From contig NZ_JWLC01000006.1 in NCBI RefSeq assembly GCF_000813745.1, positions 62,001-126,000 on the forward strand: a stretch of 64,000 nt of DNA, in the 5' to 3' direction. Below the pieces are notes generated by a model. The model was not told the DNA's origin. It searched no databases and saw nothing but the letters and a program-made list of their open reading frames with translations. Below, in pieces: positions 56,950-64,000 of this stretch. The stretch comes from Leisingera sp. ANG-M1. GTDB taxonomy: Bacteria; Pseudomonadota; Alphaproteobacteria; Rhodobacterales; Rhodobacteraceae. A program made the position numbers and the translations under genes. The stretch's first letter is position 1, and every line of letters starts with the position of its first letter.

Positions 56950-57437
56950 AGGCCCAGTTCCGCCTGGATGAAATCCGCAATTGCCTTTGTGTCATTGAGG
57001 TCAAACACCGGGCGGTCCAGATGCAAAGGCACATCGCTGGCGACGGCGCGGATGGAGGGATCCTCCGGCGCGATCAGCGGCTGGCCTGCGGCGGTTCTGT
57101 AGGCTTCGATCTTGGGGTGGACTTCGCGTTTGAAGCCCTCGACCAGCACCAAATCCACCGGGCGCAGGCGCGAGAGCAGCTCGGTGAAGGAGGGCTCCCC
57201 TGCTCCGCGCAGCTCTTGCATAATGGCGACGCGGTTGGGGGAGGCCAGCACCACCTCGGAGGCGCCGGCCTGGCGGTGGCGGTAGCTGTCGGTGCCGGGC
57301 TGGTCGACGTCCGTTGCGTGGTGCGCGTGTTTCAGGGTCGAGACCGTCAGCCCGCGGGCGCAGAACTCGGCCACCAGCCGCTCCATCAGCCCGGTCTTGC
57401 CATTGTTCTTCCAGCCGGTGACGCCGTAGATCTTCAT
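56946..57437 (-). CDS. mobB: molybdopterin-guanine dinucleotide biosynthesis protein B
   Basis: GTP-binding accessory protein of molybdenum cofactor synthesis. The 163 residues start KIYGVTGWKNNGKTGLMERL with the P-loop (GWKNNGKT) and contain LVLVEGFKREVHPKIE. Overlaps mobA (stop 57434) and moeA by 4 bases each. Confidence 0.92.
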   Translation of the reverse strand: MKIYGVTGWKNNGKTGLMERLVAEFCARGLTVSTLKHAHHATDVDQPGTDSYRHRQAGASEVVLASPNRVAIMQELRGAGEPSFTELLSRLRPVDLVLVEGFKREVHPKIEAYRTAAGQPLIAPEDPSIRAVASDVPLHLDRPVFDLNDTKAIADFIQAELGL

Positions 57438-58072
57438 TTGAGCAGCGCCTCGGCCTTGGCCAGATCATCCGGCGTGTTGATGTTGAAGAAGGGGTCGAAC
57501 GGCTCTGCCTCGAACAGCGCCTCGCGGCCGCCGTGCTGGTCGGTCCAGAGCACCACCTTGCGCAAGCCGTCCTCCAGCGCTGTACGCAGGTCATCGCGCA
57601 GAGCAACGGGCCAGAGGCCAAAGGCCGGGTGCCGGTTGATGCGCTTGCCGCCGCCGGATTTCAGCGCTTCGTCACCGGTGCGCGGGGTGGTGGCCAGCAC
57701 CATCGGATGATCCATGCCACCCGCTGCGGCCGTCAGCCGGGCCGCCAGATCCTGCGGGAAGAAGGGGGTGTCGGCGGCGGCGGTGACGATGGTTTCCGCG
57801 CCCAGCTCTGCCGCCCAGTCGAGGCCTGCCAGAACCCCTGCCAGCGGGCCTGCAAAGCCTTCGATTGAGTCGGCAATGACCGGCAGGCCCAGATCAGCGA
57901 ACCGCTCCGGGTCTCCATTGGCGTTGAGCGCAAGCCCTGCGACCTGTGGCGACAGCCGGTCCACGACACGGGACAGCAGGCTCTGGCCGCCTATCTGCAG
58001 CCGCCCCTTGTCGCCGCCGCCCATCCGAGTGGCAAGGCCGCCTGCGAGGATTACGCCGAGGGGCTGGGTCAT
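57434..58072 (-). CDS. mobA: molybdenum cofactor guanylyltransferase
   Basis: Transfers GMP from GTP to molybdopterin to make MGD. The 212 residues show the nucleotidyltransferase N-terminus LGVILAGGLATRMGGGDKG and the Mg-binding AAADTPFFP. The start at 58072 is the first ATG consistent with this N-terminus and overlaps the membrane protein gene upstream. Confidence 0.93.
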   Translation of the reverse strand: MTQPLGVILAGGLATRMGGGDKGRLQIGGQSLLSRVVDRLSPQVAGLALNANGDPERFADLGLPVIADSIEGFAGPLAGVLAGLDWAAELGAETIVTAAADTPFFPQDLAARLTAAAGGMDHPMVLATTPRTGDEALKSGGGKRINRHPAFGLWPVALRDDLRTALEDGLRKVVLWTDQHGGREALFEAEPFDPFFNINTPDDLAKAEALLK

Positions 58073-58629
58073 TGTGTTCTCTTGTCCTCTTGCTGGCGGT
58101 ACCAATCAATGATTTGTGCTCGGACTACCGCTGGTTCGCCAATCGGTTCAAACATTCGATCCGAAAAAACAAATCCAAGGTGGGCAAAACCGAAGACTAA
58201 CATTTCACCTTTTTCCCGAGGGGCATCGAGTTTGGCCCAGCTCGAAAAATATTTCCATTCCGGTGAATGCAGCTCGATCCCTTCAGCCGACACCTTCGCC
58301 TTGAGATTGGAATCCTGCAGCTTCTTATGAAAGACCTTCACTGGCCGGTAGGAAAGCGCCGCCAGGGTAAGCAACACAGCAAGTCCCACGATCAACACCA
58401 AACCATAATAGGCAAGCGGAGCATCAGATATGGCAACATTCAACCGCTTAAAGGTGTTCATCGCGACAATCAGTCCAACAACAAGTCCAGTCAAACCGAA
58501 GAACAGGCTTTTGACTGCAACCGCCAACTGCCAAGGACCGCTGTACAAATTCTTGAAGACTAACCTGCCGCCAGACTTCAGCTCCTTGAGCGTTGGCTTG
58601 TAATCAAACTCATAATTCAAATTGCTCAT
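58069..58629 (-). CDS. low-GC two-helix membrane protein in the molybdenum operon
   Basis: A 186-residue protein with two hydrophobic helices (about 47-65 and 78-96) and a soluble C-terminal half containing SSWAKLDAPREKGEMLVFG, which resembles YcxB-like C-terminal domains. It overlaps fdhD upstream and mobA downstream by 4 bases each, so it is coupled. Base composition is clearly more AT-rich than its neighbours, suggesting insertion into the operon. Function unknown. Confidence 0.65.
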   Translation of the reverse strand: MSNLNYEFDYKPTLKELKSGGRLVFKNLYSGPWQLAVAVKSLFFGLTGLVVGLIVAMNTFKRLNVAISDAPLAYYGLVLIVGLAVLLTLAALSYRPVKVFHKKLQDSNLKAKVSAEGIELHSPEWKYFSSWAKLDAPREKGEMLVFGFAHLGFVFSDRMFEPIGEPAVVRAQIIDWYRQQEDKRTQ

Positions 58630-59519
58630 CCCGCACTCTTCCGACTGTGCTTCTTTTCCTCAACCGGCGCGTCTTTCGGATCCATGTCCCGCACCAGCCG
58701 TTCCTCGCCCGCGAGGCAGATGAACCGCTGGCCGCGCATGCGGCCGATGAGGGTGAGGCCAACCTCGCGGGCGATCTCGACGCCCCAGGCAGTGAAGCCG
58801 GAGCGCGAGGCCAGCACCGGGATGCCCATCATCGCAGTCTTGATCACCATCTCCGAGGTCAGGCGACCGGTGGTATACAGGATCTTGTCCGCGGCCTCTG
58901 CCTGCTCTGACAGCATCCAGCCGGCGATCTTATCCACCGCGTTGTGGCGGCCGACGTCCTCCATATAGACCAGCGGGCGGTCCTGATGGCAGAGCACGGT
59001 GCCGTGGATGGCGCCGGCCTCAAGGTAGAGCGACGGCGTGCGGTTGATTTTATGCGCCAGCGCGTAAAGCCAGGAGGTTTTCACCTCCACTGCGGGCAGG
59101 CGCACGTCCTCCAGCCCCTCCATCATGTCGCCAAAGACGGTGCCCACGGCACAGCCTGAGGTGCGGGTTTTCTTCTTCAGCTTCTCTTCGTGGCTGGTTT
59201 CCACCGCAGTGCGCACCACCACGGTTTCCAGGTCCTCGTCATAGTCGACGCGGGTCACCTCATCCTCGTCCCGCAGCATGCCCTGGTTGCGCAGAAACCC
59301 AAGCGCCAGGTATTCCGGGTAGTCGCCGATGGTCATCGCGGTGACAATTTCCTGGCTGTTCAGGAAGATGGTCAGCGGGCGTTCTTCGACCACCGCGATC
59401 TCGCTGGCCGCGCCGTTCTGGTCGACACCGGTGACGGCGCGGGTCAGCCGCGGGTCGGACACGCCGGGGGCGATCAGATATTTCGCCCCGTCACTTTTGC
59501 TGTCATCCGTTCGGGCCAA
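58626..59519 (-). CDS. fdhD: formate dehydrogenase accessory sulfurtransferase FdhD
   Basis: Delivers sulfur to the molybdenum cofactor of formate dehydrogenase. The 297 residues include RPLTIFLNSQEIVTAMTIGD, the persulfide cysteine region RTSGCAVGTV, and the C-terminal DVGRHNAVDKIAGW and TGRLTSEMVIKTAMMGIPVL motifs. In E. coli the site is C-x-x-C; here only the first Cys is kept, the second being Gly. The start is taken as TTG 59519 with GGAGG 7 bases upstream; upstream ATGs lack this site. Formate dehydrogenase is not in the window. Confidence 0.88.
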   Translation of the reverse strand: MARTDDSKSDGAKYLIAPGVSDPRLTRAVTGVDQNGAASEIAVVEERPLTIFLNSQEIVTAMTIGDYPEYLALGFLRNQGMLRDEDEVTRVDYDEDLETVVVRTAVETSHEEKLKKKTRTSGCAVGTVFGDMMEGLEDVRLPAVEVKTSWLYALAHKINRTPSLYLEAGAIHGTVLCHQDRPLVYMEDVGRHNAVDKIAGWMLSEQAEAADKILYTTGRLTSEMVIKTAMMGIPVLASRSGFTAWGVEIAREVGLTLIGRMRGQRFICLAGEERLVRDMDPKDAPVEEKKHSRKSAG

Positions 59520-59575
59520 TTGCAAACCTCCAGTTTCAGGCGTAGGCCGGTTCAAACACAATCTAGGGTGCCCGC

Positions 59576-60304
59576 ATGGCAATCACCACCACCAAATCGG
59601 CCTTTTGGAAGGGCTTCCGCGACAGCGCGCCGTTCATTTTCATGGCCTCGCCCTTTGGCTTCCTGTTCGGGGTGCTGGCGGCCGAAGCCGGGCTGATCGT
59701 GCCCGAGGCTTTTGCCTTCTCGTTGGCGGTCTTTGCCGGCGCCGCCCAGTTCACCGCGCTGCAGCTGATGCAGGAGAACGCGCCGCTGATCATCATCCTG
59801 ATCTCGGCGCTGGCGGTGAACCTGCGGATGGCGATGTATTCCGCCTCGCTGACGCCCTATCTGGGCGATGCGCCGATGTGGCAGCGGGCGATTGCCGCCT
59901 ATTTCATGGTGGACCAGTCCTATGCGCTGTCGATCGTGCAGTTCGAGAATGAGCCCAAGATGCCGGCGGCCCACCGGATGGCCTATTTCTTTGGCACCAA
60001 TGGCATCGTGGCGCCTGCCTGGGTGATTGCGACCGCCCTGGGCGCGCTGGTCGGCACCCGAATCCCTGAAAGCTGGGGCGTGGATTTTGTGCTGCCTTTG
60101 GCGTTTCTGGCCATGATAGGCCCGATGCTGCGCACGCCTGCCCATATCGCCGCCTGTTTTGTGGCGGTGGCAACCTCGCTGCCCGCTTCAATGCTGCCCT
60201 ACAATCTCGGCCTGATCGTGGCAGGCATTGCCGGCATGATGGCCGGCGCCCAGGCCGAGCTGTGGCTGGAACGGCAAAGGGCCAAGACGGAGGCCGCGAA
60301 ATGA
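59576..60304 (+). CDS. azlC: AzlC family branched-chain amino-acid exporter subunit
   Basis: Large subunit of a two-component branched-chain amino-acid exporter. The 242 residues contain six to seven helices and the family start FRDSAPFIFMASPFGFLFGV with GAAQFTALQLM. Its stop overlaps azlD by 4 bases. Divergent from fdhD. Confidence 0.9.
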   Translation: MAITTTKSAFWKGFRDSAPFIFMASPFGFLFGVLAAEAGLIVPEAFAFSLAVFAGAAQFTALQLMQENAPLIIILISALAVNLRMAMYSASLTPYLGDAPMWQRAIAAYFMVDQSYALSIVQFENEPKMPAAHRMAYFFGTNGIVAPAWVIATALGALVGTRIPESWGVDFVLPLAFLAMIGPMLRTPAHIAACFVAVATSLPASMLPYNLGLIVAGIAGMMAGAQAELWLERQRAKTEAAK

Positions 60305-60630
60305 GCAGCATCCCAACCCCAATCCTGTGGACCGTGATCCTGGGCCTTGCCCTTGGCAGCTACGCCCTGCGCTTTGCCTTCATCGGCTTCATGGGCGGCA
60401 AGCCCATCGCGCCCTGGCTGATGCGGCACCTGCGCTATACCGCGGTCGCGATCATCCCGGCGCTGGTGGCGCCGCTGGTGGTCTGGCCTGCGCCCACCGA
60501 TGGCAGTCCCAGCCTGATCCACTTCGCCGCTGCGGCTGCAACCTTTGCTGTCGGTTACCTCACCAAGAACGTGCTCTACGGCCTCGCCGCCGGCGGCGCC
60601 TCGCTGCTGCTCTTGTACCTCGCGGCCTAA
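60301..60630 (+). CDS. azlD: AzlD family small membrane subunit
   Basis: Small partner of AzlC; 109 residues, three to four helices, with the family stretch LRFAFIGFMGGKPIAPWLMR and YTAVAIIPALVAPLVVWP. Start at ATG 60301 by the overlap with azlC. Confidence 0.9.
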   Translation: MSSIPTPILWTVILGLALGSYALRFAFIGFMGGKPIAPWLMRHLRYTAVAIIPALVAPLVVWPAPTDGSPSLIHFAAAAATFAVGYLTKNVLYGLAAGGASLLLLYLAA

Positions 60631-60637
60631 GCGCTCG

Positions 60638-60790
60638 CTGCCGGGTCAAGGGACGCGCTAGCGTCCGCGCCTGAAGGCGCGGCTTGCCCTTGAGGCGGCA
60701 GGGAGTGCGGTACAATGGGCTACGGCCTTGAGGGCAGACCTGCCCCTCAAGGCCTTCTCAGCAAATCACTTGGCCATGCGCAGCATGGCC
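60638..60790. repeat. R3 composite multi-hairpin element, copy 2
   Basis: Outer stem CTGCCG...CAAGGG/CCCTTG...CGGCAG (60638-60652, 60687-60701) encloses hairpins ACGC-GCTA-GCGT and CCGCGCC-TGAA-GGCGCGG. Then come hairpin GGCCTTGAGGG/CCCTCAAGGCC (60724-60754), the word TTCTCAGC (60755) and hairpin GGCCATGC-GCA-GCATGGCC (60772-60790). It repeats the order at 34216, with different stem sequences. It lies between convergent genes. Confidence 0.6.
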
Positions 60791-60840
60791 CGCGCCGGGC
60801 AGGCGACGGCCCGGCGCCACCGGGCTGCTTTTAACAGGGG

Positions 60841-61461
60841 TTACTCTTCGGCAGCGCTCAGGGCCGCATCGCTGCGGGCCAGCCCGTCCTGCAGGTCGGC
60901 GCTGTCGTTCTCGTAATAGCGGTCGGTCACCACACCGGGCAGCTGGCCGAACTGTTCCGCCAACTTTTCCGGGTAGAAGGTGCGGTCGATGTTCTCAAAG
61001 CCCGGGATCTGCTGCAGAATGCCGGTGGTCGCCTGGGCGCAGAACGCACCGGGCACCCGGCCGTTGTTTACCACCAGCTGATAGGCTTTTTCAGCCTGCT
61101 CCGGCGTCACCTCGACCTGCTGCACGATCACGTGGAAGGTGCTGCGCGCATGCGCTCCGCGATAGGCTTTCTCAACCGCAGGCGTGATGCCGTAGAGCAC
61201 ATCGTTGCGCTCGGGCACAACCGAGGCATAGAACGAGCCCGCCGGGTCGAAGATCACCCGTTCCGAAGCGTTCACCATCAGCGAGGCGTGGCCGCCGCGT
61301 CCGCTGCGGTTGTTGATCATGGTGTAAAGGGTAAGCGTGGCGGGGCCGGGCTGGCGGTAGGCCACCCGTGCCAGAGTGTCAGCATCCGCATTGGGCTGCT
61401 GAGGCGCTGCGCAACCCGCCAGGGCGAGCATCACCGCGCCAAGGCACAGCAGGTTGCGCAT
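60841..61461 (-). CDS. 206-residue lipoprotein, unknown function
   Basis: Signal MRNLLCLGAVMLALAGC with lipobox cysteine, then a mature domain with YRQPGPATLTLYTMINNRSG, GGHASLMVNASERVIFDPAG and AFCAQATTGILQQIPG, a papain-like-looking Cys/His arrangement that I cannot assign to a family with certainty. It stands next to the R3 element. Three consecutive ATG codons (61467, 61464, 61461) precede the signal; 61461 is chosen for ribosome-binding spacing. Confidence 0.75.
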   Translation of the reverse strand: MRNLLCLGAVMLALAGCAAPQQPNADADTLARVAYRQPGPATLTLYTMINNRSGRGGHASLMVNASERVIFDPAGSFYASVVPERNDVLYGITPAVEKAYRGAHARSTFHVIVQQVEVTPEQAEKAYQLVVNNGRVPGAFCAQATTGILQQIPGFENIDRTFYPEKLAEQFGQLPGVVTDRYYENDSADLQDGLARSDAALSAAEE

Positions 61462-61492
61462 CATCATGTTTCCCGAAAGTTCAGGCGGAAGA

Positions 61493-61627
61493 TCAGGAGG
61501 CGAAAACCGCCAGGAAGAGCGCAAAGAAGACCAGCGCAATGCAGGAGCGGGTGATGAAGGTCAGAAAGCCTGCATAGACCTTTTCCTGAACGGTGATGTC
61601 CATGGTGCCGTGCTGATGTTCAGCCAT
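61493..61627 (-). CDS. aa3-type cytochrome c oxidase subunit IV (44 residues)
   Basis: A tiny single-helix subunit of the aa3 oxidase: MAEHQHGTMDITVQEKVYAG then FLTFITRSCIALVFF and a short tail. The MDITVQEK start and single hydrophobic helix fit the bacterial COX IV (CtaH-like) family. AGGG is upstream of the ATG at 61627. The other oxidase genes are not in the window. It is shorter than routine gene-finding cut-offs and could easily be missed. Confidence 0.85.
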   Translation of the reverse strand: MAEHQHGTMDITVQEKVYAGFLTFITRSCIALVFFALFLAVFAS

Positions 61628-61791
61628 GTGCGTGTTCCCTCGAATTCACGTGCATTTTTCCGGTGATTACCGGATTTGCCCTGCACTGTCACCACGTCAA
61701 TAAAGCGCATAGAGGTAAAAATTGCCTGCCGTTCCCGCCTTTCCCGGCCGGAACGGCAGATTTTACGGGCGCCGGCCCGAATCGTCCGGCG

Positions 61792-62244
61792 TCACTCCTG
61801 CTCCAGGTCCGAGGCCAGGCGGAAGCCAATGCGGTTGGCCGGCTCTTCCTGGCGCGCTTTGGGCACGGCCCGCAGCATCACGCTCAGCTGGCTTACGTGC
61901 TGCACCAGCTGGGTCTTGGAGCCGTTGCCCTCGCTGCCGTAGAAGGTGAGGATATCCGGATCGTAATACCCCATCCCCTCGATCCGCAGCACCCCGGCGT
62001 CGCCGCCGGTGAAACCCATCGCCACTTCGTGCTCGCCGTCGAGCTGCTGTTCGAAGTTCTGGATGTAAAGGATCAGCCGCTCATAGGCCCAGCGCGCCGG
62101 GCTTTTGGCGGCGTCCTGCCGCTGCAGTTTTTCCGGCACCTTAGTGAGCCCGGCGCAGGCCTCGGGATCGGCGTGGACCTCATGCACACACGGCAGGATT
62201 GCTGCTTCCGCCGCCTCCGCGCTGGTTGAAATCTCGTTGTCCAT
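61792..62244 (-). CDS. DUF6173-like protein
   Basis: A 150-residue cytoplasmic protein with SPARWAYERLILYIQNFEQQ and GYYDPDILTFYG then LVQHVSQLSVMLRAVP, matching (from memory) the DUF6173 family of unknown function. Follows the MBL hydrolase gene at a 25-base gap on the same strand, so it is probably co-transcribed. Confidence 0.7.
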   Translation of the reverse strand: MDNEISTSAEAAEAAILPCVHEVHADPEACAGLTKVPEKLQRQDAAKSPARWAYERLILYIQNFEQQLDGEHEVAMGFTGGDAGVLRIEGMGYYDPDILTFYGSEGNGSKTQLVQHVSQLSVMLRAVPKARQEEPANRIGFRLASDLEQE

Positions 62245-62269
62245 GCTTCCCCCTTTAGTCCGGGGTGCA

Positions 62270-63316
62270 TTACCCCTTGCGCTGATAAAGCCAGGCGCCG
62301 TCTTCGCGTTTCCAGCGGTCCACCTGGCCGGTGTGGTACAGATGATTTACATGGGCCACGGATTCGACCAGTGCAAGCCCGTACTCCCCTTCCCCGATTG
62401 TGCGCTTGAACAGGGGGGCAAAGCAATCCGCTGCGGTTTTCGGCTCAGACAGATGATCCATCAGCCGCTCCAGCGCGCCGTGGTGGTTGTCGATCAGCTG
62501 CCGCATCCTGAGCGGCAGGCGGGAGAACGGCAGCTTGTGGCCGCCAAGCGCGAGGTGGTCGGGCCGCGCCAGAGTTGAGAGCCGCTCGCAGGCCTCCAGC
62601 CATTCGCCTAAGGGATCCGCCATCGGCTCAGTCGCGTAAACGCCGATGTTGGGGCTGATCGAGGACAGGATCTGATCGCCGGTGATCACCAGATGGTCGT
62701 CGCGGCTCCAGAAGGTGGCATGCTCGGGCGCGTGGCCGTTGCCGATGTGGACGTCCCAGTCGCGCCCGCCCATGCGGATCACATCATTTTGCTTGATGCG
62801 GGTAAAGCCCAGCGGCATCGGGTGCACGGTGTCGGCAAAGTTGAAGGGCCGGTCGGCGGCGCGTTTTTCGTAAAACGCCTTGTCCATGCCTGCGCTGCGG
62901 TAATAGGCCAGCGTTTCCTCGGGCCAGGTTTCCTGCACGTCCAGCGTCAGCATCCGGGCAAACAGCCAGGCGGTGCGGGTAGTGACCAGCTCGGCGCCGT
63001 GTTCGGACTGAAACCAGCCCGCCAGGCCAATGTGGTCCGGGTGGTGATGAGTGCCGACAACGCGTTTGACCGGCTTGCCCTTCAAGGGACCTGCCATCAA
63101 GCTTTCCCAGATCGCCCGGCTCTTGCGGGTGTTGAAACCTGTGTCGATCACCGTCCAGCCGTCGCCGTCATCCAGTGCGTAGATGTTGACGTGGTCGAGC
63201 TTCATCGGCAGCGGCTGGCGCATCCAGAGGACGCCTTCGGCCACCTCGATGGCTTCGCCTTGCGCGGGCGGCTCTTCCCAAGGGGTGCGCAAGCTGACTT
63301 CGGGGACACTGGTCAT
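62270..63316 (-). CDS. MBL-fold metallo-hydrolase
   Basis: A 348-residue metallo-beta-lactamase-fold hydrolase. The metal motif HHHPDHIGLAGW (HxHxDH), IDTGF upstream and GNGHAPEHATFW downstream fix the family, and the C-terminal part has the HLALGGHKLPFSR stretch of LACTB2/glyoxalase-like relatives. Substrate unknown. The start at 63316 is chosen because an open extension upstream (to 63535) is antisense to the acyl-CoA dehydrogenase. It starts 4 bases after the acyl-CoA dehydrogenase stop. Confidence 0.87.
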   Translation of the reverse strand: MTSVPEVSLRTPWEEPPAQGEAIEVAEGVLWMRQPLPMKLDHVNIYALDDGDGWTVIDTGFNTRKSRAIWESLMAGPLKGKPVKRVVGTHHHPDHIGLAGWFQSEHGAELVTTRTAWLFARMLTLDVQETWPEETLAYYRSAGMDKAFYEKRAADRPFNFADTVHPMPLGFTRIKQNDVIRMGGRDWDVHIGNGHAPEHATFWSRDDHLVITGDQILSSISPNIGVYATEPMADPLGEWLEACERLSTLARPDHLALGGHKLPFSRLPLRMRQLIDNHHGALERLMDHLSEPKTAADCFAPLFKRTIGEGEYGLALVESVAHVNHLYHTGQVDRWKREDGAWLYQRKG

Positions 63317-63320
63317 CGCT

Positions 63321-64000
63321 TCACCCCGCCAGTTCGTCGAGGCTGAGGGCAAAGGTGCCGGCCGCACCTGCCTGGGCGTGGGCCAGCAGGGCGGCATGTT
63401 CCGGCAGCATCCGGGTGATGTAGAAACGGGCCAGCTTTTCACGCGGGCCGCCCTGATCCGCCATGGCTGCGGCCAGATGATAGTGGCCGCCCAGCACCCG
63501 GGCAAAGGCGCGCAGGTAGGGAACCGAGCCGGCAAAGCGGTCCTGCAGGTCTTCCTGCGCCACCAGCCATTCGGTGGCTTCGCGCAGGGATTCGCAGGCC
63601 TGCCAGACGGTTTCGGCCATATTGGGATGGCTGGAACGGGCGCGCTCGGCTTGCTCCTCGATCTCGTCGATCAGGGAGAACGCCATGTCGCCGCCGTCCA
63701 TCATCTTGCGTGCCACCAGGTCCATAGACTGAATGCCGTTGGTGCCCTCGTAGATCGCGGTGACGCGCACGTCGCGATAGTACTGCGCAGCGCCGGATTC
63801 CTCGATGAAGCCCATGCCGCCATGCACCTGCACCCCGGTCTCTGACACGCGGATGCCGGTGTCGGTGCCAAAGGCCTTGGCAATCGGTGTCAGGAAGGCC
63901 GCGCGGGCGGCGCATTCGGCGTCGCCGGTTGCGGTCTGCATGTCGATGGCGCGGGCGCAGGACAACAGGATCGCACGGGAGGCAAAGATATCCGCCTTCA
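63321..64000 (-). CDS. acyl-CoA dehydrogenase, C-terminal part (gene runs off window)
   Basis: The C-terminal 226 residues of a flavin acyl-CoA dehydrogenase of the about 590-residue type (relatives include DmdC, 3-methylmercaptopropionyl-CoA dehydrogenase, and other FadE-like enzymes). Visible: VQVHGGMGFIEESGAAQYYR, the glutamate-bearing YEGTNGIQ loop and a C-terminal extension domain (AERARSSHPNMAE). The frame continues to the window edge, so the start is not seen. Substrate cannot be told. Confidence 0.88.
   Translation of the reverse strand, partial: KADIFASRAILLSCARAIDMQTATGDAECAARAAFLTPIAKAFGTDTGIRVSETGVQVHGGMGFIEESGAAQYYRDVRVTAIYEGTNGIQSMDLVARKMMDGGDMAFSLIDEIEEQAERARSSHPNMAETVWQACESLREATEWLVAQEDLQDRFAGSVPYLRAFARVLGGHYHLAAAMADQGGPREKLARFYITRMLPEHAALLAHAQAGAAGTFALSLDELAG

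Overview
The window looks like chromosomal DNA of a marine alphaproteobacterium of the Roseobacter group (Rhodobacteraceae), probably near Leisingera/Phaeobacter. This is inferred from the high GC content, the protein sequences, and a gene order (sdh - mch - mcl2 - mdh - sucCDAB - lpd) that from memory resembles Rhodobacter sphaeroides. No genus-level marker was available. I see no insertion sequence, prophage, CRISPR array, rRNA or tRNA.

Layout. 1-3.4 kb: 3' end of a purine nucleoside phosphorylase, a DUF1989 protein, and a type III ornithine/lysine decarboxylase. 3.4-25.9 kb: a large central-carbon block. On the minus strand it holds sdhCDAB and a set encoding (3S)-malyl-CoA thioesterase, an NnrU-like protein, a DUF1737 protein and mesaconyl-CoA hydratase (ethylmalonyl-CoA pathway). 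On the plus strand it holds mdh, sucC, sucD, sucA, sucB and lpd. Small accessory genes (lipoproteins, membrane proteins, a methyltransferase) sit at most junctions between the TCA genes. The sdh and sucC promoters share a palindrome, TTGTGATCAC-N12/13-GTGATCACAA, at nearly the same distance from the start codon.

26-39.4 kb: ftsE-ftsX-plsC, a zinc-ribbon membrane protein, a DUF4175 protein, lysA, two tiny lipoproteins, argH, a TlpA-like thioredoxin, a low-GC secreted protein and an EAL-domain protein. 39.4-45.8 kb: phaA and phaB (polyhydroxybutyrate) with PhaR-like operators, a LysR regulator with an EamA exporter, a YdcH-like protein, a TrmN6-like methyltransferase and a DUF2007 protein. 45.8-54.7 kb: polyprenyl diphosphate synthase, ispE, a TPR protein, a DUF1493 membrane protein, ETF-ubiquinone oxidoreductase, SoxR with a divergent VOC protein, greA and a coiled-coil membrane protein. 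54.8-60.6 kb: a tightly overlapped molybdenum-cofactor operon (fdhD, membrane protein, mobA, mobB, DUF429-MoeA fusion) and azlCD. 60.6-64 kb: a lipoprotein, a 44-residue cytochrome oxidase subunit IV, a DUF6173-like protein, an MBL-fold hydrolase and the C-terminal part of an acyl-CoA dehydrogenase.

Besides genes, the intergenic DNA carries three dispersed repeat families. R1 is terminator-like, with three copies each just after a stop codon. R2 is a palindrome-rich element with four copies. R3 is a composite multi-hairpin element with two copies whose stems differ in sequence but keep pairing, which makes it a candidate structured RNA or mobile palindromic element.
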